DNA of 64,000 bases, taken from positions 53,842 to 117,841 of the forward strand of contig JBGQFW010000002.1 of NCBI GenBank assembly GCA_041497115.1, in the 5' to 3' direction. This stretch comes from AR5 sp041497115 (lineage in GTDB: Bacteria; Methylomirabilota; Methylomirabilia; Rokubacteriales; CSP1-6). Shown here in pieces: positions 1 to 8,068 of the stretch. Made by a program: the position numbers and the translations under genes. Position 1 is the first letter of the stretch. Every line of letters starts with the position of its first letter. A model generated the notes under the pieces. The model saw only the letters and a list, made by a program, of their open reading frames with translations. It did not search any database and had not been told where the DNA came from.

Positions 1-1328
1 GCTGGTTCGCCGCCGACGAGGTGAAGGCGCGCTTCCTGCCGCTGCTCACGACGACCGACTTCGACGCGCTCTGGCAGGGCGCGCAGTGGATGACCGAGAA
101 GACCGGCGGCTCCGACGTCGGCGCGTCCACCACGCGGGCGCGCCGGGACGCCGACGGCACCTGGCGCCTGTGGGGCGACAAGTGGTTCTGCTCCGTCGCC
201 AACGCCGGCGCCGCGCTCGCGCTGGCCCGGCCCGAGGGCGCGCCCGCCGGCACCCGCGGCCTCGCGCTGTTCCTGGTGCCCCGGCTCCTCGCCGACGGGA
301 CGCGGAACGCGTGGACGCTCAACCGGCTCAAGGACAAGTTCGGCTCGCGCTCGATGGCGACCGGCGAGGTGACGCTCGACGGCGCGCTGGGCCTCCTCGT
401 CGGCGATCCCGCGCGCGGCTTCGCCCAGATGATGGAGATGGTCAACGTCTCCCGGCTCTCCAACGCGATGCGCGCCGCCGGCATCATGCGCCGCAGCGTG
501 CTGGAGTCCGTCGTCCACGCGCGCGGTCGCTCGGCCTTCGGCCGCCCGCTCATCGACCTGCCCCAGCTCCGGCGCGACCTGCTCGAGATGACGCTCGACG
601 CCGAGGCCGGCTGCTCGGTCGTCCTCAACGCGGCGGCCCTGCTCGACCGCGCCGACGCCGGCGACGCCGGCGCGGGCGCGCTGATCCGCCTCGTCATCCC
701 GCTCGCCAAGTACTGGCTCACCGCCCGCGCCCGCGTGGTGGCGAGCGAGGCGATGAACGTGCGCGGCGGCAACGGCTACGTCGAGGAATGGGTCAACGCG
801 CGCCTGGTGCGCGACGCCTATCTCGGCGCCATCTGGGAGGGGTCCACCAACGTCGTCGCCCTCGACGTCCAGCGCGCGATCCTGCGCGAGGGCGCCTTCG
901 AGCCGCTGGCCGACTTCGTCCAGGCGCGCCTGGACGCGGTCACCGAGCCGCGCGCCAAGCCGTGGGTGGACGTCGTGGGCGCCACCGTGGCCACGCTCCG
1001 CCGGCGCCTCGCCGCCTGGCCCGGGATGGAGACCGCCGAGCGCGAGCTGGACGCGCGGCCGGTGGCCGACGCGCTCTACCACGCGCTGGCCGGCGCGCTC
1101 CTGCTGGCCGAGGGGCAGACCCTGTGGCGCGAGGGGCAGAGCGCGCGCAAGCTGCTGGCCGGCGCGCTCTATCTGCGGAAGTGGCTCCGGCCGCCGGCGG
1201 CGCCGGCCTCCGTGTTCTCCGCCCGCGAGTGCGAGTGGCTGCCGGCCCTGATCGACTGGACGCCGGTCCCCGCCGACGCCCTGCCGGCGGAGCCCGGGTG
1301 GGAACTTCACGGCCGCCCGCCGGTCTAA
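1..1328 (+). CDS. AidB-like acyl-CoA dehydrogenase, 5' end outside window
   Basis: FAD-dependent acyl-CoA dehydrogenase of the AidB/isovaleryl-CoA dehydrogenase type. The frame is open from base 3: residues WFAADE precede the GTG at 21, so that GTG is internal and the true start lies upstream. About 441 residues are visible. Family signatures are MTEKTGGSDVGA near the visible N-terminus, FGRPLIDLPQ in the C-terminal helical domain, and MNVRGGNGYVEEW followed by IWEGSTNV. E. coli AidB shares the MTEK-GGSDV signature and is linked to alkylation damage, but many environmental AidB-like proteins are ordinary catabolic dehydrogenases, so the substrate is unknown. It ends 2 bases before the sigma-factor GTG, suggesting co-transcription. 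Confidence 0.9.
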   Translation, partial: WFAADEVKARFLPLLTTTDFDALWQGAQWMTEKTGGSDVGASTTRARRDADGTWRLWGDKWFCSVANAGAALALARPEGAPAGTRGLALFLVPRLLADGTRNAWTLNRLKDKFGSRSMATGEVTLDGALGLLVGDPARGFAQMMEMVNVSRLSNAMRAAGIMRRSVLESVVHARGRSAFGRPLIDLPQLRRDLLEMTLDAEAGCSVVLNAAALLDRADAGDAGAGALIRLVIPLAKYWLTARARVVASEAMNVRGGNGYVEEWVNARLVRDAYLGAIWEGSTNVVALDVQRAILREGAFEPLADFVQARLDAVTEPRAKPWVDVVGATVATLRRRLAAWPGMETAERELDARPVADALYHALAGALLLAEGQTLWREGQSARKLLAGALYLRKWLRPPAAPASVFSARECEWLPALIDWTPVPADALPAEPGWELHGRPPV

Positions 1329-1330
1329 CG

Positions 1331-1888
1331 GTGCGTGAGCCCTCCGCCGACGACGCGGCGCTGCTCGCGCGCCTGTGCGCCGGCGACGCGAGGGCCTTCG
1401 AGGCGCTCGTGAGCACCTACCAGCATCGCGTGTTCGGCGTCGCCCTCCGGATGCTCGGCAGCCGCGTGGAGGCCGAGGACGTCGCCCAGGAGACGTTCCT
1501 GCGCGCCCACCGCGCGCTCGGCGCGTTCCGCGGCGACGCGCGGCTCGGCACCTGGCTCTACGCCATCGTCTCCCGGCTCTGCCTGAATCACCTGGCCTCG
1601 GCGCCGCGGCGCCACGAGCGGAGCGACGACGCCGCGCTGCTGCGCCTGGCGGCGCCGGCCGCCGACGCCGCCGCCGCGCTGGAGCGCAGCGAGCTGGAGG
1701 CGGCGCTGCAGCAGGCCATCGCCGAGCTGCCCCACGAGCGGCGGATCGTCGTCGTCCTGCGCGACCTCGAGGGGCTCGCCTACGAGGAGATCGCCGAGAC
1801 GCTCGGCCTGGAGCTCGGCACCGTGCGCTCGCGGCTGCACCGCGCGCGGCTGGACCTCAAGGCGAAGCTGGAGCGCTTCCTGCCATGA
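1331..1888 (+). CDS. ECF-type RNA polymerase sigma factor
   Basis: 185-residue sigma-70 family protein with only regions 2 and 4. Region 2 is seen as YQHRVFGVALRMLG followed by EAEDVAQETFLRAHRAL and WLYAIVSRLCLNHL; region 4 as ELPHERRIVVVLRDLEGL then YEEIAETLGLELGTVRSRLH, the DNA-binding helix-turn-helix. The GTG at 1331 gives a normal N-terminus (REPSADDAALLARLCAGD) and is the first start after the upstream stop. Its TGA overlaps the ATG of the anti-sigma gene by four bases (ATGA), the usual arrangement for a sigma factor held inactive by the downstream membrane protein. The activating signal is unknown. Confidence 0.93.
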   Translation: MREPSADDAALLARLCAGDARAFEALVSTYQHRVFGVALRMLGSRVEAEDVAQETFLRAHRALGAFRGDARLGTWLYAIVSRLCLNHLASAPRRHERSDDAALLRLAAPAADAAAALERSELEAALQQAIAELPHERRIVVVLRDLEGLAYEEIAETLGLELGTVRSRLHRARLDLKAKLERFLP

Positions 1889-2769
1889 CCTGCGCCGAGA
1901 GCCGCGATCTCTTCTCCGCGCGCGCCGACGGCGCGCTGACGGCGGCCGAGCGCGACGGGCTCGAGGCCCACCTGGCGTCGTGCGCCGACTGCCGGCGCGA
2001 GTGGCAGCGCTTCGCGGCGACGGTGGGGCTGCTGCAGGCGGTGGAGCCCGCCCGCGCGCCGGCCGGGTTCGTCGAGCGCGTGGTGGCGGCGGCCCGCCCG
2101 CAGCCGTGGCCACGCCGGCTGCTGCGCGGCGTGCTCGTGCCCTGGCCGGTCAAGCTCCCGCTGGAGGCCGCCGCGGTGGTGCTCGTGGCCGGCCTCGCCG
2201 TGCTGATCTTCCAGCGCTCGCCGGAGCTGCAGCGCGCGACGCGCGCCCCCGAGCCGCCGGCGGCGACCCCGTCGGCGCCGGCGCCCGCCGTCCCGGCCGA
2301 GCGCGAAGCGCCGCGGCCGACCGACGCGCTGCGCTTCATGGCGCCCGAGCGCGCGGCGCCGCCGATGGGCGCCGCGGCGCCGCCGCCCGAGAAGGAGGCG
2401 CTCCAGCACGCGCCGGAGACGCCGGCCGCGAAGACGGAGGCGGCCGCCCGTCGTGACGCCGCCGACCGTCCGGCCCCGGCGGCGCCCTCCCTGCTCCTGT
2501 CCCGCTCCGTCGCGCGGCCGTCCGACGTCGAGGCGCGGCTGTCCGTCGCCGATCGCGCGGCCGCCGCGCGCGAGATCGCGGCGCTCGTCGCCCGCCTCGG
2601 CGGCACGCTGGTCCCGCCCGGCGAGGAGGGCCCGCTGCAGATCCGGCTGTCGCGCGAGGCCTACGCCGCCCTCGCGCGCGAGCTGGCGCGCCTGGGATCG
2701 TTCCGCATCGAGCGCCAGCCTGCCGAGCTGCCGGCGAGCGTCCTCGTCACGCTGCGCCTGACCGACTGA
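1885..2769 (+). CDS. Zinc-finger anti-sigma factor with one membrane helix
   Basis: 294 residues. The N-terminal anti-sigma zinc finger is complete: H29, C33 and C36 form the HxxxCxxC motif (HLASCADC). One transmembrane helix lies at about 92-109 (LEAAAVVLVAGLAVLIF), then an Ala/Pro-rich linker (about 110-210) and a C-terminal outer domain of about 80 residues (SVADRAAAAREIAALVARLG...) resembling the extracytoplasmic domains of other ECF anti-sigma factors. It should bind the co-encoded sigma in the cytoplasm and sense a signal outside the inner membrane. Start chosen at 1885 because it makes the 4-base ATGA overlap and puts the zinc finger at the usual distance; the frame is open further upstream but lies inside the sigma gene. 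Confidence 0.88.
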   Translation: MTCAESRDLFSARADGALTAAERDGLEAHLASCADCRREWQRFAATVGLLQAVEPARAPAGFVERVVAAARPQPWPRRLLRGVLVPWPVKLPLEAAAVVLVAGLAVLIFQRSPELQRATRAPEPPAATPSAPAPAVPAEREAPRPTDALRFMAPERAAPPMGAAAPPPEKEALQHAPETPAAKTEAAARRDAADRPAPAAPSLLLSRSVARPSDVEARLSVADRAAAAREIAALVARLGGTLVPPGEEGPLQIRLSREAYAALARELARLGSFRIERQPAELPASVLVTLRLTD

Positions 2770-2781
2770 CGGGCGCGAGGC

Positions 2782-3204
2782 TCAGGCCGGGCGGCGCAGC
2801 GCGCTGGCGACGAGATGGTCGAGGTACGGGAACTTCACGGGCTTGGGCAGGTAGGAGAACGCGCCGTCCTTGATCACCTCGCCGGCGACGCGTGTGCTCT
2901 CGTTGCCGGTGACCATGATGACCGGGATCGTCGAGTCGATGGCGCGGATCGCGCGCAGCGCGGCCGCGCCGTCCATCCCGGGCATCTCGATGTCGAGCAG
3001 CACCAGCGCCGGCCGCCGGCGGCGCACCGCGGCCACCGCCTCGGCGCCGTCGGCGGCCGTCTCGACCGCATAGCCGCGCGGGACGTACTCCTGCTGGAAG
3101 TACGCGACGAGCACCGCGCGCACCGACGCCTCGTCGTCCACGACCAGGATGGTTCCGGCCGACGCCTCGGTCACGAGGGCGACGATAACATCTGACCGGG
3201 GCAC
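2782..3204 (-). CDS. Stand-alone CheY-like response regulator
   Basis: Single receiver domain, 140 residues from GTG 3204. Acidic pocket VVDDE near the N-terminus, phospho-acceptor Asp in LLDIEMPGMDG, Thr in VIMVTGN and Lys in LPKPVKFPYL are all present. No output domain follows, so it acts by protein-protein contact or as a phosphate sink. A second GTG at 3174 (VTEASAGTILVVDDE) would give a more typical short CheY N-terminus; either start is possible. It is transcribed divergently from the histidine kinase at 3325, which has no receiver of its own, so the two are a likely pair. Confidence 0.85.
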   Translation of the reverse strand: MPRSDVIVALVTEASAGTILVVDDEASVRAVLVAYFQQEYVPRGYAVETAADGAEAVAAVRRRRPALVLLDIEMPGMDGAAALRAIRAIDSTIPVIMVTGNESTRVAGEVIKDGAFSYLPKPVKFPYLDHLVASALRRPA

Positions 3205-3324
3205 CGCAGTAGTGTGGACGAAAACTGACCGGCCCGGGACAGTCTGGCGTCAGAAACAGCCGGGACAACAGGCAGTTAGCTGCCACGTCGCCCTGGTGTT
3301 TCGATTGCACCACGATCGAATCCA
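3205..3324. promoter_or_regulatory. Divergent intergenic region between receiver and kinase genes
   Basis: 120 bp between two divergent starts. Short direct repeats are visible: CCGGGACA at 3234-3241 and 3260-3267, and CTGACCGG at 3192-3199 (inside the receiver gene start) and 3226-3233. They could be operator half-sites shared by both promoters, but in such GC-rich DNA this is weak evidence. No convincing -35/-10 pair seen. Confidence 0.25.
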
Positions 3325-4749
3325 GTGAGCCAGTCGACAAAGCCCAGACGGCTGATCAACGGCGGGCCCGTGGCCGAGCCGCCGGCGGTGGTCCGCCCGG
3401 CGGCCGTCGCGCCCGTCGAGCGCCCGGCGAGCGACGAGACCCGTGCGCTCGCGCAGGCGAGGCGCCGGCAGCGCAGCCTGCGCCAGGAGTTCGGCGTCCG
3501 CCTCGCGGTCACCGCGCTGCTGCTGGTGTTCTGCGAGGCGGTCGCGGTCGACCACGTCGTCGCCTCCGTCGTCCGCCTCACCGCGGTGATCGGTCTCGTC
3601 TTGAACGTGCCGTACTACCTGGCGATCCGCACGGGCTTCCACCTGCGGGCCCAGGCGTATCTGCGGATGCTGATCGACGTCGGCCTCATCACCGCCGGCC
3701 TCTACGGCGCCGGCGGCCTCGGCGCCGCCCCGTACATCGGCGTCTACGCGATCGTGCCCGTCTACACGGCCTTCGTCTTCTCGAGCCACGCCTGCGTGCT
3801 GGCCACCGCGTTCGCCACGCTCACCTATCTCGCCGTGGCCTTCTCGCAAGTGGCCGGCGTGCTGCCGTACACGCGGCCGCCGCTGCCGGAGGCCGGGCTG
3901 ATCGCCGCCTTCAACCTGCTCGCGCTGAACATCGTCGGCGGGCTGGCCGCGCTGCTGGCCGAGGCCTACCGCGCGAGCCGCCACCGGCTGGCCGCGCTCT
4001 ACGACGAGCTGGCGCGCGCCCACGACGAGTCGCTCAAGCTCACCGTCGAGATCCAGGCGGCGGCCCGGCGCTACGTGCTGAGCGAGGTGGTGGCCGGCGT
4101 CACCCACGACGTGCGCAACGCGCTGCAGGGCGCGTTCGGCCACCTGTGGCTGGCGCGGCGCACGGGGCATCCCCTGGCGCCCGAGGCGGCGGCGCACCTC
4201 GAGCAGGTCGAGCAGGCCTGCGAGAGCGCGATGCGGATCATCCGCACCACGCTGGACATGGCGCGCCGTCCCACGCCCGGGCGCGAGGTGGTCCGGATCC
4301 CCGACGTCGTCCGGCGCGTGGCCGAGCTCAAGACGTTCGACCTGCGCCGCGACGGCATCGCGCTGCAGGTCGCGATGCCCGACGGGCTGCCGCGCGTGCT
4401 CGCCTCGCCCTACCAGCTGCAGCAGGTGCTGCTCAACGTGGTCGGCAACGCCCAGGACGAGCTGCGGGTGAGCGCGGGGCGGCGGGAGATCGGGATCGCC
4501 GGGCTCACGGCGCCGGGCCACGTGGTCGTCGAGGTGTGGGACACCGGTCCGGGCTTCGCCCCCGGCGTCCTGCCGCACGTGTTCGAGCCCTTCTACACCA
4601 CGAAGGCGACCGGTACCGGGCTGGGGCTGGCGGTCTCGGCCGGCATCATCGAGGCCTTCGGCGGCACCATCGCCGTCGAGAACCGCCGCGAGGGCGGCGC
4701 GCTCTTCCGCCTCACCCTGCCCGCCGCTGACGGCGCGCCGCCCGACTGA
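3325..4749 (+). CDS. Membrane sensor histidine kinase
   Basis: 474 residues. Several transmembrane helices occupy about residues 55-210 (for example LAVTALLLVFCEAVAV and LIAAFNLLALNIVGGLAALL), with no recognisable periplasmic sensor domain. A coiled region follows, then the H-box VVAGVTHDVRNALQG with phospho-accepting H261. The ATPase domain shows the N-box LLNVVGNAQDEL, G1 VWDTGPGF, F-box FEPFYTTKATG and G2 GTGLGLAV. Start GTG 3325 is the first in frame after the divergent region. It lacks its own receiver; the CheY-like gene on the other strand is the likely partner. Signal unknown; the sensing part is probably the membrane domain. Confidence 0.9.
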   Translation: MSQSTKPRRLINGGPVAEPPAVVRPAAVAPVERPASDETRALAQARRRQRSLRQEFGVRLAVTALLLVFCEAVAVDHVVASVVRLTAVIGLVLNVPYYLAIRTGFHLRAQAYLRMLIDVGLITAGLYGAGGLGAAPYIGVYAIVPVYTAFVFSSHACVLATAFATLTYLAVAFSQVAGVLPYTRPPLPEAGLIAAFNLLALNIVGGLAALLAEAYRASRHRLAALYDELARAHDESLKLTVEIQAAARRYVLSEVVAGVTHDVRNALQGAFGHLWLARRTGHPLAPEAAAHLEQVEQACESAMRIIRTTLDMARRPTPGREVVRIPDVVRRVAELKTFDLRRDGIALQVAMPDGLPRVLASPYQLQQVLLNVVGNAQDELRVSAGRREIGIAGLTAPGHVVVEVWDTGPGFAPGVLPHVFEPFYTTKATGTGLGLAVSAGIIEAFGGTIAVENRREGGALFRLTLPAADGAPPD

Positions 4750-4795
4750 CGGCGGCCGCCGCCGAATTTCCTGCGAGGATCGGACCGCCACCCGG

Positions 4796-4801
4796 TTTAA
4801 T
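4796..4801 (+). promoter_or_regulatory. -10-like box close to start codon
   Basis: TTTAAT matches the -10 consensus at five of six positions and ends 6 bases before the GTG at 4808, so the transcript would be leaderless or nearly so. No clear -35. One of several such arrangements in this window. Confidence 0.35.
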
Positions 4802-4807
4802 GGCGGT

Positions 4808-5314
4808 GTGGAGCTGCTGCCGAGAGAAGAGGTAGCCCTCCTGCTGGGAAGCCTGACGGCCTGCGGCTTCCTCGTCCTCGGTATCCTCGACGTGCTCTGG
4901 CCTCCTGCCCCGAGTCGGCGGCGCGCGAGCCCCCGCTCGTCGTCGAAGGCGCCGGCGGCGCCGCCCGCCGCAGTTCCGCCGCCGGCGTCCTCCGACGAGC
5001 CGCGTCCGCTCCCCCCGGCGCCGCCCGCGCTGAGCGTCGGACGGCTGCTCCTGGGGCATGCGCGCGGCGAGACCAACCTCGAGCGCCGGGTGACCATCCT
5101 CACGCGCGCCGTCGCCGGGCTCACCCGCAGCGCGCAGGCCGCCCCGGCCGACACGGAATTGGCGGCGACGCTGGCGGCGTCACGGGCGCTCCTGTGGGAG
5201 ACGTGGGAGCAGATCGCGCTGGCCCGGCTGGCCGCCGCGATGCCCTGGGGCGCCACCGCGCTGACCGCCGCGCCGGGCGAGTCCCGCCTGGCGGCGGCCA
5301 CCCGCCCGGCCTGA
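4808..5314 (+). CDS. Small membrane-anchored protein of unknown function
   Basis: 168 residues, not recognised. One N-terminal membrane helix (about 8-30: VALLLGSLTACGFLVLGILD) is followed by a Pro/Ala/Ser-rich linker (about 31-75) and a helical C-terminal domain containing SVGRLLLGHARGETNLERRV. GTG 4808 was chosen because it places the helix at the N-terminus and because a -10-like box lies just upstream. It sits 58 bp after the histidine kinase and converges on the minus-strand operon with one base between stop codons. The linker-plus-anchor layout suggests a cytoplasmic or periplasmic adaptor, but this is a guess. Confidence 0.6.
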   Translation: MELLPREEVALLLGSLTACGFLVLGILDVLWPPAPSRRRASPRSSSKAPAAPPAAVPPPASSDEPRPLPPAPPALSVGRLLLGHARGETNLERRVTILTRAVAGLTRSAQAAPADTELAATLAASRALLWETWEQIALARLAAAMPWGATALTAAPGESRLAAATRPA

Positions 5315-5315
5315 C

Positions 5316-5843
5316 CTAGTTCGCCGAGCCGATCCTACGGAGCAGGCGCCGGATGCTCGGGTGAGCGTCCCCGTGCGGGTCCGTCAACAGCACGTCACCG
5401 ATCTGCGCCGTCGGCTGGCTGGTGCGCGGGTCGCGAACCGGCTCGAGCACGACCTGACACTCGCTCGTCCGCGAGGACGATGCGCCCTCCGACTCCTGCT
5501 GCACCAGGCGGCCGCCCGGCTCGACGGTCCATCGCGCCGTGCCGGGGGTCCTCGCCAGCGCGCGCTGCTCTTCGGGCGAGAACGGCAGCGTCGAGGCCAC
5601 GTACACCATCGTGGCGTCGGCGTGGAAGACGTAGCGCTGGTGCGGCTGAAAGGCCGGGTCCGCGCGGTCCACCTCGACGCCGGACGGGACCCCCAGCCGC
5701 AGCACGCGCCAGATGCCGGGCAGGTCGGTGCGCCGGCACGGGCGCATGGGCGTGTCGGGCTCGACGGCGACCGCCGGCGCCGCGGCGAGCACCGCCAGCG
5801 CCAGCGCCGGCACGGCCCGGCGCGCGACCGACCCGACCCTCAC
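5316..5843 (-). CDS. Secreted protein of unknown function
   Basis: 175 residues from GTG 5843, which overlaps the ftsK TGA by four bases (GTGA), so translation is probably coupled. The N-terminus is a clear Sec signal peptide: basic VARRAVP, hydrophobic ALALAVLAAAPAVA, and a likely cleavage site after AVA. The mature part (about 150 residues) starts EPDTPMRPCRRTDLPGIW and has two Cys. The place after ftsK is occupied by lolA in many proteobacteria, but I see no LolA features. A periplasmic role is the most that can be said. Confidence 0.7.
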   Translation of the reverse strand: MRVGSVARRAVPALALAVLAAAPAVAVEPDTPMRPCRRTDLPGIWRVLRLGVPSGVEVDRADPAFQPHQRYVFHADATMVYVASTLPFSPEEQRALARTPGTARWTVEPGGRLVQQESEGASSSRTSECQVVLEPVRDPRTSQPTAQIGDVLLTDPHGDAHPSIRRLLRRIGSAN

Positions 5844-8068
5844 CGACCGGCTCTTTGTAGAAATTCCGGCCCGACGAGGATCTCGCGCGGCTTGGCGCCC
5901 TGGCCGGGGCCGATGATCCGGTCCTGCTCCATCATGTCGATGAAGCGGGCGGCCTTGGGATAGCCGAGGCTCATCCGCCGCTGCAGGAACGAGATGGACC
6001 CCTGCCGCTGGCCGATCACGAGCCGCACGCAGTCCCAGTAGAGATCGTCGCGCTCGGCGCCGGCGTCGCCGTCCTCGCCGCCGCCGCCGGCGGCCGGCAG
6101 CACGATCTCCTCGTAGAGGGCCGTGCCCTGCTTGCGCAAGAACTCGCAGACGGCCTTGACCTCGTCGTCGGCGACCCAGGCGCCGTGCACCCGCATCTGC
6201 TTGTTGGCCCCCGGCGGCACGTAGATCATGTCGCCGCGGCCGAGCAGCTGCTCGGCGCCGTTGCCGTCGAGCACCGTGCGCGAATCCACCTTCGAGGCGA
6301 CCTGGAAGGCGATGCGCGTCGGAAAGTTCGCCTTGATCAGGCCGGTCACCACATCGACCGACGGTCGCTGGGTCGCGATGATCAGGTGAATCCCGACCGC
6401 GCGCGCGATCTGCGCCAGCCGCACCAGCGAGGTCTGGACGTCGCCCGCCGAGACCAGCATGAGGTCGGCCAGCTCGTCCACGACCACCACCCAGTAGGGC
6501 AGCCGCTCCTCGGCGGTGACCGCGCGGTTGTACCCTTCGATGTTCCGCACCTGCTTGGCCTGCAGCGTGCGGTAGCGCTCGTCCATCTTGCCGACGATCC
6601 AGCGCAGGCGGGCCGCCGCCTCCTTGGCGTCGGTCACGACGGGCGCCAGCAGGTGCGGGATGCTCTCGTACACCGAGAGCTCGAGCCGCTTGGGGTCGAT
6701 CATCAGGAAGCGCACGTCGGCGGGCGTGGCCTTGTAGAGGATCGAGCAGATCATCGCGCTGAGGCCGACCGACTTGCCGCTGCCGGTGGCGCCGGCGATC
6801 AGCAGGTGCGGCATCGCGGTGAGATCGGCCACGACCGCCTGCCCCTGCACGTCCTTGCCGAGCGCCAGCGGCAGCTTGCCCTTGGACTCGGCGAACTCCG
6901 GCGACACGAAGATCTCGCGCAGGTACACGATGGAGTGGTCGTCGTTGGGCACCTCGATGGCGACGGTGCCGCGCCCCGGGATGGGGCCCACGATGCGGAC
7001 GGACGCCGACTTGAGCGCCAGCGCCAGGTCGTCGGCGAGGTTCACCACCTGGCTCACCTTCACGCCGGCGGCCGGCTCGAACTCGTACGAGGTGATGATC
7101 GGCCCCGGACTGACCTGCACGATCCGGCCGTCGACCTCGAAGTCCTGCAGCTTGCGGCGGAGGATCTCCGCGTTGTCCTGCAGCTCCTCGCGCGTGCGCT
7201 TGAGCTCCTCGGGGGGCGGCGGCTTGAGCAGCCCGACCGGTGGCAGCTGGAACGCCTGGGCGCCGCCCCTGCCGAAGTCGAACGTCTCCTGCCAGGCGAG
7301 CCCCTGCTCCATCAGCCGGCCGCGCGGCCGGGCCGGCTCCACGACCAGCGGCGGCTGGACGGCGTCCGGCTCCGCGCCCGCCGGCGCGACGCCGGGCGCC
7401 GTCGTGTCGAGCTCGAGCCGGGGCGTCGCCGGGCGCGCCCGGCGCGCGCGGCGCAGCCGGGCCAGGCGCGCGGCCGCCAGCCGCGCCACCGCCGTGTAGG
7501 ACGCCTGCGTGACGAGCAGCACGCCGACGGGCACCGCGGCCGCCAGGACGAGCCAGGCGCCGAACCGCCCGAGCGCCGCGTGCAGCGCGGCCGCCAGCGC
7601 CCAGCCGACCGAGCCGCCCGTCGCGACGATACCGCCGCGGGTCACCCGCTCGGCGACGAACGTGTCGGCCGCCTGCTGCAGCAGGCCGGCGGCGGCGAGC
7701 AGCAGGACGCCGAGGCCGGCCAGCACCACCCAGCCGCGCGCGATCTTCGGGCGCACGAACGCCGACACGCCCCACGCGCCGAGCAGCAGCGGCAGCAGGA
7801 ACCCGGCGTAGCCGAGGACGCGGAAGAGCGCCCAGCCGAGCCACCAGCCGACCGGCCCCACGCTCGTCGCCTGCTCGCCGGGCGGCACCGCCGGATCGAA
7901 GACGGCGAGGGACACCAGCGCGAAGCCGGCGAGCGCGACGGCGAGGATCCCGCGCGCCTCGCGCACCCAGCGGCGCGCCTCGACCTTCCGGCGCGGCTTC
8001 CTGGCGCGGGACGCCGCCGGCTTCGGCGGCGCGGGCTTGTCGGTCTCGACGGAGACGATGGCGGGCAT
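5840..8068 (-). CDS. ftsK: DNA translocase FtsK/SpoIIIE
   Basis: 742 residues. Four transmembrane helices at about 40-190, a Pro/Arg-rich linker, then the RecA-like motor with Walker A AGATGSGKSVG (about residue 425), Walker B VVVVDELADLM (about 525), and a C-terminal winged-helix gamma domain (QGSISFLQRRMSLGYPKAAR) that reads KOPS sites. It pumps chromosome dimers through the division septum for XerCD resolution. The linker is short compared with E. coli FtsK. Start ATG 8068 shares one base with the RNase J stop (TGATG) and has a GGAGGTG ribosome site just upstream, so it is chosen over longer frames reaching into the RNase J gene. Confidence 0.95.
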   Translation of the reverse strand: MPAIVSVETDKPAPPKPAASRARKPRRKVEARRWVREARGILAVALAGFALVSLAVFDPAVPPGEQATSVGPVGWWLGWALFRVLGYAGFLLPLLLGAWGVSAFVRPKIARGWVVLAGLGVLLLAAAGLLQQAADTFVAERVTRGGIVATGGSVGWALAAALHAALGRFGAWLVLAAAVPVGVLLVTQASYTAVARLAAARLARLRRARRARPATPRLELDTTAPGVAPAGAEPDAVQPPLVVEPARPRGRLMEQGLAWQETFDFGRGGAQAFQLPPVGLLKPPPPEELKRTREELQDNAEILRRKLQDFEVDGRIVQVSPGPIITSYEFEPAAGVKVSQVVNLADDLALALKSASVRIVGPIPGRGTVAIEVPNDDHSIVYLREIFVSPEFAESKGKLPLALGKDVQGQAVVADLTAMPHLLIAGATGSGKSVGLSAMICSILYKATPADVRFLMIDPKRLELSVYESIPHLLAPVVTDAKEAAARLRWIVGKMDERYRTLQAKQVRNIEGYNRAVTAEERLPYWVVVVDELADLMLVSAGDVQTSLVRLAQIARAVGIHLIIATQRPSVDVVTGLIKANFPTRIAFQVASKVDSRTVLDGNGAEQLLGRGDMIYVPPGANKQMRVHGAWVADDEVKAVCEFLRKQGTALYEEIVLPAAGGGGEDGDAGAERDDLYWDCVRLVIGQRQGSISFLQRRMSLGYPKAARFIDMMEQDRIIGPGQGAKPREILVGPEFLQRAGR

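Noticed and set aside
86..1330. Long open frame starting at 86 that reads through the acyl-CoA dehydrogenase into the sigma gene
   Set aside because: Only the part from GTG 1331 has sigma-factor sequence; the rest is an Arg/Ala-rich shadow of the dehydrogenase in another frame.
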